From Gallionella sp. UBA4737 (GTDB taxonomy: Bacteria; Pseudomonadota; Gammaproteobacteria; Burkholderiales; Gallionellaceae): a stretch of 30,861 bases of DNA. This document shows positions 24,361 to 30,861 of the stretch, in pieces; position 1 is the stretch's first letter; each line of letters begins with the position of its first letter. The stretch lies in the NCBI GenBank assembly GCA_002403995.1, contig DHIV01000003.1, positions 6,504-37,364 of the forward strand, given 5' to 3'. Under the pieces are notes generated by a model that worked only from the letters and a program-made list of their open reading frames with translations, made no database searches and was not told the origin of the DNA. The position numbers and the translations under genes were made by a program.

Positions 24361-24654
24361 ATGGAAATCCCGACACGCGACGGCGACGGCTACCTCGAAG
24401 ACATGAGTGACTGGACACCGGAGGTCGCAAAGGCCATGGCCGAGGCCGACAATTACGAATTGAACGAACAGAAATGGGCGCACATCATGAAAGCGCGCGA
24501 GTTCTACGAAGAATTCGGCACCGTGCCGCCGATCCGCAAATTCGTCAAATATATCGAGCAGGACCAGAAGGAAGTGTTCGACCTGTGGATGACCGGCCCG
24601 ATGAAACCCATCACCAAATACGGCGGCCTGCCTAAACCGACCGGCTGCGTTTGA
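24361..24654 (+). CDS. DsrC/TusE-family sulfur relay protein with a single C-terminal Cys
   Basis: The 97-residue protein belongs to the DsrC/TusE/RspA family of small sulfur carriers. TusE passes sulfur to TusBCD and MnmA for tRNA 2-thiouridine, while true DsrC carries a trisulfide for dissimilatory sulfite reductase. The C-terminal arm GGLPKPTGCV keeps the penultimate Cys96 (CysA). At the position of the second DsrC Cys, 11 residues before it, there is Thr85, so this is a TusE- or RspA-like single-Cys form. The internal KWAHIMKAREFYEEFGTVPPIRKFVKYI is typical. It stands alone with its own promoter. Tus partners are not in the window, so the function stays open between tRNA thiolation and regulation. 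Confidence 0.88.
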   Translation: MEIPTRDGDGYLEDMSDWTPEVAKAMAEADNYELNEQKWAHIMKAREFYEEFGTVPPIRKFVKYIEQDQKEVFDLWMTGPMKPITKYGGLPKPTGCV

Positions 24655-24675
24655 TCTTCAACGTTGCAGCAAATT

Positions 24676-24706
24676 TTTCGCAGCGCCTCCTTTGCGGGGC
24701 GCTGTG
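24676..24706 (+). terminator. Weak hairpin between the tusE-like gene and selO
   Basis: GCAGCGCC and GGCGCTG can pair across a nine-base loop between the two genes. There is no proper T-run after it, so termination would be weak and selO may be partly read through. Confidence 0.35.
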
Positions 24707-24715
24707 TCATTTCAG

Positions 24716-26185
24716 ATGAACAAACTCGACCGACTCAACTTCGAAAATACCTTCGCGCGCCTGCCTGACAGTTTTCACAGCCGGCTGCGTCCCACCCCGC
24801 TGCCCGATCCCTATCTGATCAGCTTCAATGCGAACGCCGCGCGCCTGATCGATCTCGACAGCGCGGAGATATCGCGCGCCGATTTCGCCGAGCACTTTAC
24901 CGGCAACCGCCTGCTGCCTGGATCCGATCCGCTGTCCATGCTCTATGCCGGGCACCAGTTCGGCCACTTCGTGCCGCAACTCGGCGACGGGCGCGCGATC
25001 CTGCTCGGCGAGATACGCAACCGCGCCGGAGAGCTCTGGGATGTGCAGCTCAAGGGCGCCGGCATCACGCCCTATTCGCGCGACGGAGATGGCCGCGCGG
25101 TGCTGCGCTCCAGCATCCGCGAATACCTGTGCTCGGAAGCCATGCATGGGCTGGGCATACCGACCAGCCGCGCGTTGTGCATCACCGGCAGCGATGAGGA
25201 AGTGTATCGCGAGCGCATCGAAACCGCCGCGGTGCTCACCCGCCTGTCGCCCTCGCATGTGCGCTTCGGCTCGTTCGAAGTATTCTTCCATCGCGGCCAG
25301 CATCGACAGATCGCCGAGCTCGCCGATTACGTCATCGCCAGACACTTTCCCCATCTGTCAGGCGGCGCGGACAAGTACCAATTATTTCTGCACGAAGTCA
25401 CCCAGCGCACTGCCAGACTGATGGCGCTATGGCAGGCGGTCGGCTTCTCGCATGGCGTGATGAACACCGACAACATGTCGATACTCGGACTGACCTTCGA
25501 CTACGGCCCGTTCGGCTTCATGGATAGTTACGACCCAGGCTACATCTGCAACCATTCCGACCCGCGCGGGCGCTATGCCTACGATCAGCAGCCGCAAATC
25601 GGCTTGTGGAACCTCGCCTGCCTTGCGCAGGCATTGTCGCCGCTGATACCGGCCGAACAAGCCCATGCCGTTCTCGACACTTATGCCCCGGCCTATCACC
25701 AGCACTATGCCGAATTGATGAGCGCCAAACTGGGGCTGGGCAAAAATCCCGGCGATGACATTCAACTGACAGGCTCGCTGCTGGCATTGATGCACGCCAG
25801 CCAGGTCGATTACACCAACCTGTTTCGCAGCCTGGGAAATTTCAACTCGTCGACGGATGCGACCAACGACGAGTTGCGCGACCAGTTCATCGACCGCGCG
25901 GCGTTCGATGCCTGGGCCGCAGCCTATCGCGCGCGATTGCAGCACGAGCCGGGCACCGACAGCGAACGCAAGGCGCGCATGGACGCGGTCAATCCGAAAT
26001 ACATCCTGCGCAATTATCTGGCGCAGAACGCGATCGAGAAGGCAGTGAAGCAACGCGACTATTCCGAGATCGACCATCTGCTCAGCTTGCTGGGCAAACC
26101 GTTCGATGAACAGCCCGGGATGGAGAGTTATGCCGCCGCGCCGCCGGATTGGGCGCGGCAAATCGAAGTGAGCTGCTCGTCGTGA
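24716..26185 (+). CDS. selO: Protein adenylyltransferase SelO (YdiU)
   Basis: SelO is a pseudokinase that moves AMP from ATP onto Ser, Thr or Tyr of target proteins, many in redox metabolism. From the ATG at 24716 (MNKLDRLNFENTFARLP) the protein is 489 residues, close to the family's 480. Signatures are MLYAGHQFGHFVPQLGDGRA near 80, LKGAGITPYSRDGDGRAVLRSSIREYL near 115 and the metal-binding HGVMNTDNMSILGLTFDYGPFGFMD near 250. Many SelO proteins carry a Cys or Sec close to the C-terminus; here the protein ends SCSS with a Cys three residues from the end, so the redox switch may be kept. Confidence 0.95.
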   Translation: MNKLDRLNFENTFARLPDSFHSRLRPTPLPDPYLISFNANAARLIDLDSAEISRADFAEHFTGNRLLPGSDPLSMLYAGHQFGHFVPQLGDGRAILLGEIRNRAGELWDVQLKGAGITPYSRDGDGRAVLRSSIREYLCSEAMHGLGIPTSRALCITGSDEEVYRERIETAAVLTRLSPSHVRFGSFEVFFHRGQHRQIAELADYVIARHFPHLSGGADKYQLFLHEVTQRTARLMALWQAVGFSHGVMNTDNMSILGLTFDYGPFGFMDSYDPGYICNHSDPRGRYAYDQQPQIGLWNLACLAQALSPLIPAEQAHAVLDTYAPAYHQHYAELMSAKLGLGKNPGDDIQLTGSLLALMHASQVDYTNLFRSLGNFNSSTDATNDELRDQFIDRAAFDAWAAAYRARLQHEPGTDSERKARMDAVNPKYILRNYLAQNAIEKAVKQRDYSEIDHLLSLLGKPFDEQPGMESYAAAPPDWARQIEVSCSS

Positions 26186-26204
26186 GCATTGAATAAACGT
26201 TTTG

Positions 26205-26321
26205 TGTAGGAGCGGGCCCTGCGTGTGTTGTTGGGGCTTCAGCCCCTTACAACCACGGCGTACCTCTTGCGGGTGATGCCCGCGATTGACTTTATGTTCG
26301 CGGGCATGGCCCGCTCCTACA
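26205..26321 (+). repeat. Composite REP-type element, copy C (uninterrupted)
   Basis: This 117-bp copy is bounded by inverted TGTAGGAGCGGGCC and GGCCCGCTCCTACA. It contains the palindrome GGGGCTTCAGCCCC, then TTACAACCACGGCGTACC and a second hairpin GCCCGCGA/TCGCGGGC. It has none of the hairpin inserts present in copies A and B and serves as the reference empty site. It lies between the convergent selO and rhlE genes and may act as a bidirectional terminator. Confidence 0.85.
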
Positions 26322-26329
26322 GGGATTCC

Positions 26330-27724
26330 CTAGCTTGGCCGGCGCACGAATATCGCGGCGACTTCCTTCTTCGGCTTTTTGGCAGTTTGATCTGGCTGTT
26401 GAACAGGCGCGGCGCTGCCGCTCGGTTCGTAAGGCTTGTCGAACCACGGATCATGGCTGGGTTTTTTCGGTACGGCAGGACGCGAATGACTGCGCTCCGC
26501 ATGTTCGCCTCGCGGTGCGTGGCTGCGTTCGTGATGTTCGCGCGGCGCCCTGCTGGACCGGATACTATTCTGGGCCGCATGCGGCACGACCGCAGTCTCT
26601 TTCGGAATCTCGGTCTTGATCAGCTTCTCGATCTCCTTCAGATATTTTTCTTCTTCCGGAGACACCAGCGAGATCGCCTTGCCGGAAGCGCCCGCGCGGC
26701 CGGTGCGTCCGATGCGGTGCACATAATCTTCCGGAGCATGCGGAATCTCGTAGTTGATAACCATCGGCAACTGGTCGATATCCAAGCCGCGCGCGGCGAC
26801 ATCGGTCCCGATCAGCACGGTGACTGTTCCATTCTTGAAGGCATCGAGCGCCTGGATACGCTCCAGCTGGGTCTTGTCGCCATGGATCGCATCGGCGGCA
26901 ACGCCCTCCTTCTGCAGTTGTTTGGCAAGGCGTCCGGCGGTGAGCTTGGTCTTGGTGAACACCAGCACTTGCGACGCATCGCTGCCGCGCAACAGCTGCG
27001 CAAGAAAAGCGTGCTTGTCCGCCTGCTCGACCAGGTAGACTTTTTGCGTGACGTTCTCGGCGGTGGCGTTGCTGCGCGCGACTTCGATCAGTTTGGGTCT
27101 GGTCAGAAACTCCGCCGATAATTTCTTGATCTCAGTCGAGAACGTGGCCGAAAACATCAGGTTCTGCCGCTGCCTGGGCAACAACGCCAGGATGCGCTTC
27201 AGATCGGGCATGAAGCCCATGTCCAGCATGCGGTCCGCCTCATCCAGCACCAGCATCTGCACCTGATTCAACTGCACCGTCTTCATCTCGATGTGATCCA
27301 GCAAGCGGCCCGGCGTGGCGACCAGGATCTCCACACCCCGCTTCAGGGTCGGCGTCTGCGTCTTGATGTCCACCCCGCCGAACACCACCAGCGAGCGCAA
27401 CTTGGAATGCTTCGCATAGGCACTCACGCTTTCTTCCACCTGGATCGCCAGCTCGCGCGTCGGCACCAGGATCAGCGCGCGCACCGGATGGCGCGCCGGC
27501 GAAGCGCTGGAACTGGCATGCGGCAGCAACTTCTGCAGCATCGGCAACGCAAACGCGGCGGTCTTGCCGGTGCCTGTTTGCGCGCCCGCCATCAGATCGC
27601 TGCCTTCCAGCACCAGCGGGATCGCTTGAGCCTGAATCGGGGTGGGAGTGGTGTAACCGGACTCGGTCAGCGCCTTGAGGATTTCCGGGGCCAACTTTAA
27701 ATCTGCAAAACTAATCGTAGTCAA
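26330..27724 (-). CDS. rhlE: DEAD-box RNA helicase RhlE
   Basis: The 464-residue protein has all helicase motifs: the Q motif with Phe6 and Gln31, Walker A AQTGTGKT (48-55), PTRELA, TPGRLLD, LDEADRMLDMGF, SAT, and HRIGRTGRAG. It ends in a disordered His/Arg/Pro-rich tail of some 90 residues (about 375-464), as usual for RhlE of betaproteobacteria. RhlE helps ribosome assembly and works with RNase E in cold or stress. It starts in front of a 163-bp gap and ends beside REP copy C. Confidence 0.93.
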   Translation of the reverse strand: MTTISFADLKLAPEILKALTESGYTTPTPIQAQAIPLVLEGSDLMAGAQTGTGKTAAFALPMLQKLLPHASSSASPARHPVRALILVPTRELAIQVEESVSAYAKHSKLRSLVVFGGVDIKTQTPTLKRGVEILVATPGRLLDHIEMKTVQLNQVQMLVLDEADRMLDMGFMPDLKRILALLPRQRQNLMFSATFSTEIKKLSAEFLTRPKLIEVARSNATAENVTQKVYLVEQADKHAFLAQLLRGSDASQVLVFTKTKLTAGRLAKQLQKEGVAADAIHGDKTQLERIQALDAFKNGTVTVLIGTDVAARGLDIDQLPMVINYEIPHAPEDYVHRIGRTGRAGASGKAISLVSPEEEKYLKEIEKLIKTEIPKETAVVPHAAQNSIRSSRAPREHHERSHAPRGEHAERSHSRPAVPKKPSHDPWFDKPYEPSGSAAPVQQPDQTAKKPKKEVAAIFVRRPS

Positions 27725-27887
27725 TTTTCTAATCTCTTAATAATGTTCGGGAATAGAGTTCCCCCAAGCTTCCAGCGCGACATTATACGCCTCTGCCGGG
27801 GACACGCAGCCGCCTTGGCCTAAGCATTTGTTTCCAATTGCTTTATATGGGCTGGCTCGCTCCTGCATGCAACCTCGCGACCAAGCC

Positions 27888-28100
27888 TCACCGCTTGCGC
27901 AGCGGATCGAGCAAAGATGACAAACCGTTGTGATCCAACTCCTGCATCAGCGCCAGCAACTGGCCCAGCTCACCGGGCGGGAAGCCCTTGCGGGCGAACC
28001 AGTTGAGATAGTTTCCCGGCAGGTCAGCGATCAAGCGGCCTTTGTATTTGCCGAATGGCATCTCGCGCGTGACCAGCAGCTCCAAGTGTTCGTGGTTCAT
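27888..28100 (-). CDS. DUF3820 small protein
   Basis: The 70-residue protein has the DUF3820 pattern MPFGKYKGRLIADLPGNYLNWFARKGFPPGELGQLL. The family is widespread in gamma- and betaproteobacteria and has no settled function; a Pseudomonas member has been described as a quorum-sensing-regulated virulence factor. Start and stop are clear. The 163-bp gap to rhlE on its left and the REP element D on its right suggest it is transcribed alone. Confidence 0.8.
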   Translation of the reverse strand: MNHEHLELLVTREMPFGKYKGRLIADLPGNYLNWFARKGFPPGELGQLLALMQELDHNGLSSLLDPLRKR

Positions 28101-28163
28101 CTCAATAGTTTGTCTTGATTAGTTCGTTCTGATGTTAACTCAACATAGTAAAGGCTTGCCTTT

Positions 28164-28219
28164 TGTAGGAGCGGGCCATGCCCGCGATAAAGTTGTCGCG
28201 GGCATGGCCCGCTCCTACA
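28164..28219. repeat. Perfect 56-bp REP palindrome, copy D
   Basis: Two exact 24-bp inverted arms (28164-28187 and 28196-28219), each starting TGTAGGAGCGGGCCATGCCC, flank an 8-base loop. Its arms equal the outer arms of copies B and C with the whole core missing. It lies between the DUF3820 start and the end of the MobA-like gene. Confidence 0.9.
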
Positions 28220-28276
28220 CCTCCTGTTTAAGGCGGGGCGGGAACAGTTCTATGATTGAGTATTGTCGAGAATTGT

Positions 28277-28900
28277 TCACAGAGATTGCAGATCGCCGGG
28301 GACATCGATGTCGGCAAAGATTCCGGCATCGTCGATCCTGATATCCATGACATGAGATATATCGCGCTCCAGCAAGCGCCGGGCACCATTATCTCCCTGC
28401 AGTGCCAGCAATTCATCGCGGTAATGCGAGGCAAACCCGACCGGATGGCCACGCCTGCCATCGCGCGATGGAGCAGCGAGTGCAGCGCCGGCTGACAGTG
28501 CATTGCGCACGCCCGCAATCGCCGCCACTGGTATAGCAGGCATATCGGCCAGCCCGATCATCCAACCGGCAGCGTCATTGTTTTCGCGCACACCGCAGAC
28601 CAGGCTGGCTGCCATACCCTGCGCGGCATCCGCACATGCTATCCAGTTTATCCGCGCTGACTTGTTCGCGCCCAGCGCCGATTCGAGCGTGCTGCAAAAT
28701 GATTCCGCCCCCGGCCTGACGACTACAGTGATATGCACGAACGCCTCCAGCCAGGACAGCAGACTGTGCGCGGCAAGCGGCAATGTCGCGCCGCGCAGCG
28801 TCACCGGATGCAGCAACTTGTCCGAACCGAAGCGGCGCGAGGCTCCCGCCGCCAGCACGACGGCAGCGATGTCGCCCGGATCAGCTAAAGGATCGATCAG
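28277..28900 (-). CDS. MobA/MocA-like molybdenum cofactor nucleotidyltransferase
   Basis: The product should join CMP or GMP to molybdopterin for the dehydrogenase encoded just upstream. It has the NTP-transferase motif VVLAAGASRRFGSDKLLHP near its N-terminus, WMIGLADMPAI in the middle and HPVGFASHYRDELLALQGDNGARRLL near the end, the hallmark of MocA-type enzymes. No ATG, GTG or TTG lies in front of the first beta strand for a long way in this frame. A CTG at 28900-28898, overlapping the TGA of the dehydrogenase gene, would give 207 residues and coupled translation. A GTG at 28858 would remove half of the first strand. I give the CTG boundary with reservation. Confidence 0.75.
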   Translation of the reverse strand: MIDPLADPGDIAAVVLAAGASRRFGSDKLLHPVTLRGATLPLAAHSLLSWLEAFVHITVVVRPGAESFCSTLESALGANKSARINWIACADAAQGMAASLVCGVRENNDAAGWMIGLADMPAIPVAAIAGVRNALSAGAALAAPSRDGRRGHPVGFASHYRDELLALQGDNGARRLLERDISHVMDIRIDDAGIFADIDVPGDLQSL

Positions 28901-30861
28901 GCGAATGTTTCCTGGTCGAACGGCATGCGGCGCATGCGCTTGCCGGTCAGCTTGAACACCGCGTTCGCAACCGCAGGCGCGATCGGCGGCAAGCCCGGTT
29001 CGCCGATGCCGGTGGGCGCCTCGCTGCTTGCCACGATATGCACCTCGACCTGCGGCATTTCGGAATAGCGCAGCGGCGCATAGTCGTTGAAATTGGATTG
29101 CATCACGCGCCCGTTTTCCAGCGTGATCGCACCATGCAGCGCGGCGGAGAGCCCGTAGACAATGGCGCTCTCGAGCTGCTGATGAATGCCGTCCGGGTTG
29201 ACGACCATGCCGCAATCCACCGCAGCGACCACGCGATGCACGCGGATCTTGCCGCTTTGCACCGACACTTCGGCGATCTCCGCGACATAGCTGTCGAACG
29301 ATTTGTGCACCGCGACACCGTATGCATGTCCTGCAGGCAATTTCTTTTTGCCCCATCCCGCCTTGTCCGCTGCCAGTTGCAGTACACCGCGGTAACGCGA
29401 TTTTTCAGGAAGGACACTGAGCCGGTAGGCGACCGGATCTTTTCTGGCAAGATGCGCCAGTTCGTCGATCATCGTTTCGACGATGAACGCGGTATGCGAG
29501 TGGCCAACCGAGCGCCACCACTGCACCGGCACCTCATTCTTCGGGCTGTGCAGATCAACCTGCAGGTTGGGGATCATGTAAGGCACATCGGCCGCACCCT
29601 CCACCGAGGTGACATCGACGCCGTTATGGACCATGAAACCTTCAAATGAAGTTCCTGCAACGATGGACTGGCCGACGATGGTGTGTTTCCACGCCAGCGG
29701 TTTGCCGTTTTTCGCGATGCCTGCCTCGATGTGGTCGGCCCACATCGGCCGGTAGTTGCCGCCCTGCGTATCGTCCTCGCGCGTCCACACCACCTTGACA
29801 GGTTTGCCGACAGCCATGGCCGCCTGTACCGCCTCGATCACGAAATCGGAGCGCGGATTAGCGCGCCGTCCAAAGCCGCCGCCGAGGAACATGGTGTGGA
29901 TCTCCACTTGTTCCATCTTCAGCCCTGCGGTCTTTGCCGCCATGGCGCAGTCCACGGTCTGCATCTGTGTGCCGGTCCAGATGCTGCAGTGGTCGGGCTT
30001 GAGGTCCACCACCACGTTGAGCGGCTCCATCGCGGCGTGGGCCAGATAAGGCACTTCGTATTCGGCACTGACGGTCTTGTGTGCCGACTTGAATCCCTTG
30101 TCCGTATCGCCATCCTTGCGCGCCACGGCACCCGGTGTTTTCGCCAGCGCGAGAAATTCCGCGCGCATCTTGGGTGTGGAAAGCGCCGCACCCGGCCCTT
30201 CATCCCATTCGATCTCGAGCAGGTCGCGCGCAGTCTTGGCGGGCCAGAAACCGGATGCGGCAACTGCGATCCCGGTCGGCACCTGATACACGCCCTGCAC
30301 GCCTGCTACTTTGCGCGCCTCGGTCGCATCGAAACTTTTGACCTTGCCGCCGAACACCGGGCTGCGCGCGATCAACACGGTCAGCACGCCGGGCAGATAA
30401 ACGTCGAGGCCGAACTGCGCGCTGCCGTTGATCTTTGCCGGGGTATCGAGGCGTTTCGTTGCCTTGCCGATGATCTTGAAATCCCTGGGCGACTTGAGTG
30501 CGACGTTATCCGGCAACGGCTGCTTGGCCGCGGCGTCGGCCAGCACACCGTAACTCAATCTCATGCCGCTCTTGGCATGGATCACCAGGCTGTTCTCGGC
30601 ATGGCATTCGCTTTCCGGCACACCCCATTGCTGCGCCGCAGCGCGGATCAGCATGATCCTGCCGCTCGCGCCGACACGCCGCAGTTGCTCCCACGACGAC
30701 GTGACGCTCGTGCTGCCCCCGGTCATTTGCATCGGGAAAGCGGTGTGGTTATACACCGCAGCCACCGGCGCGGACTCGACGCTGATGCGGCTCCAGTCTG
30801 CTTCCAGTTCCTCCGCGATCAGCATAGCCAGCGAGGTGTAGACACCCTGCCCCATCTCGGA
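28897..30861 (-). CDS. Molybdopterin-binding dehydrogenase large subunit, isoquinoline/aldehyde oxidoreductase type (partial)
   Basis: The frame runs off the right edge, so the N-terminus is missing; about 655 residues remain. It is the large, molybdopterin-binding subunit of the xanthine dehydrogenase family, in the IorB/aldehyde dehydrogenase branch. Visible signatures are SEMGQGVYTSLAML at the first residues, MTGGSTSVTSSW, TMFLGGGFGRRANPRSDFVIEA, VQWWRSVGHSHTAFIVETMIDEL, VDCGMVVNPDGIHQQLES and, near the end, the catalytic Glu in TGIGEPGLPPIAPAVANAVF. The FeS small subunit is usually next door and should lie just outside. The MobA/MocA-like gene follows with an overlapping stop. The substrate is not predictable beyond an aldehyde or N-heterocycle. 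Confidence 0.9.
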   Translation of the reverse strand, partial: SEMGQGVYTSLAMLIAEELEADWSRISVESAPVAAVYNHTAFPMQMTGGSTSVTSSWEQLRRVGASGRIMLIRAAAQQWGVPESECHAENSLVIHAKSGMRLSYGVLADAAAKQPLPDNVALKSPRDFKIIGKATKRLDTPAKINGSAQFGLDVYLPGVLTVLIARSPVFGGKVKSFDATEARKVAGVQGVYQVPTGIAVAASGFWPAKTARDLLEIEWDEGPGAALSTPKMRAEFLALAKTPGAVARKDGDTDKGFKSAHKTVSAEYEVPYLAHAAMEPLNVVVDLKPDHCSIWTGTQMQTVDCAMAAKTAGLKMEQVEIHTMFLGGGFGRRANPRSDFVIEAVQAAMAVGKPVKVVWTREDDTQGGNYRPMWADHIEAGIAKNGKPLAWKHTIVGQSIVAGTSFEGFMVHNGVDVTSVEGAADVPYMIPNLQVDLHSPKNEVPVQWWRSVGHSHTAFIVETMIDELAHLARKDPVAYRLSVLPEKSRYRGVLQLAADKAGWGKKKLPAGHAYGVAVHKSFDSYVAEIAEVSVQSGKIRVHRVVAAVDCGMVVNPDGIHQQLESAIVYGLSAALHGAITLENGRVMQSNFNDYAPLRYSEMPQVEVHIVASSEAPTGIGEPGLPPIAPAVANAVFKLTGKRMRRMPFDQETFA

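Noticed and set aside
22952..28219. TGTAGGAGCGGGC repeats as a CRISPR array.
   Set aside because: The copies are far apart, in different intergenic regions, inverted within each element, and have no spacers.
26205..28219. REP elements C and D as tracrRNA- or small-RNA-like genes.
   Set aside because: They match dispersed REP arms and have no promoter or terminator of their own.

Overview
The window looks like chromosomal DNA of a betaproteobacterium, probably of the Nitrosomonadales/Gallionellaceae kind. This rests on high GC, the rne/rluC/HAD-phosphatase/sppA gene set, RlmM, SelO, RhlE and a DsrC/TusE protein, and on the protein family resemblances; I could not run a search. There are no rRNA or tRNA genes, CRISPR arrays, phage genes or transposase genes. 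Both ends cut genes: the C-terminal half of a YyaL/DUF255 protein at the left and a molybdopterin dehydrogenase subunit at the right.

Region 1.1-14 kb is one long leftward gene train. Reading with transcription (right to left): HAD phosphatase, sppA, two GT-C/TPR membrane proteins, a 324-bp gap, a DprE1-like FAD oxidase, a DprE2-like reductase, a HAD-IB phosphatase, a small exported protein, a third GT-C/TPR protein, a UbiA-type phosphoribosyltransferase and a flippase-like membrane protein. Several junctions are ATGA overlaps. The UbiA, HAD, DprE1 and DprE2 set matches the mycobacterial route to polyprenyl-phosphoryl-D-arabinose. Together with three TMTC-like GT-C enzymes and a flippase-like protein it forms a candidate periplasmic D-arabinofuranosylation system in a Gram-negative; this is the most interesting biology here.

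Region 14.1-20 kb holds rlmM, a CACHE-PAS-GGDEF diguanylate cyclase, an EamA transporter, a small DUF4258/DUF2283 pair that resembles a toxin-antitoxin module, and rluC. Region 20.3-30.9 kb holds rne with a long leader, a tyrosine phosphatase and lipocalin pair, a DsrC/TusE protein with a clear promoter, selO, rhlE, a DUF3820 protein, a MobA-like nucleotidyltransferase and the molybdopterin dehydrogenase.

The window also preserves traces of how it was built. A degraded second sppA tail lies beyond the GT-C pair, and a degraded rlmM tail lies beyond the GGDEF gene, as if each block had been inserted at the 3' end of a core gene with a replacement tail. Four related REP-type elements lie between genes. 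Two of them carry precisely inserted 48-51 bp hairpins with a conserved bulge, and a third copy shows the empty sites. One element splits what was probably an ATGA-coupled gene pair and is flanked by an 11-bp direct repeat. Another small repeat is inserted in frame in the disordered tail of RNase E.
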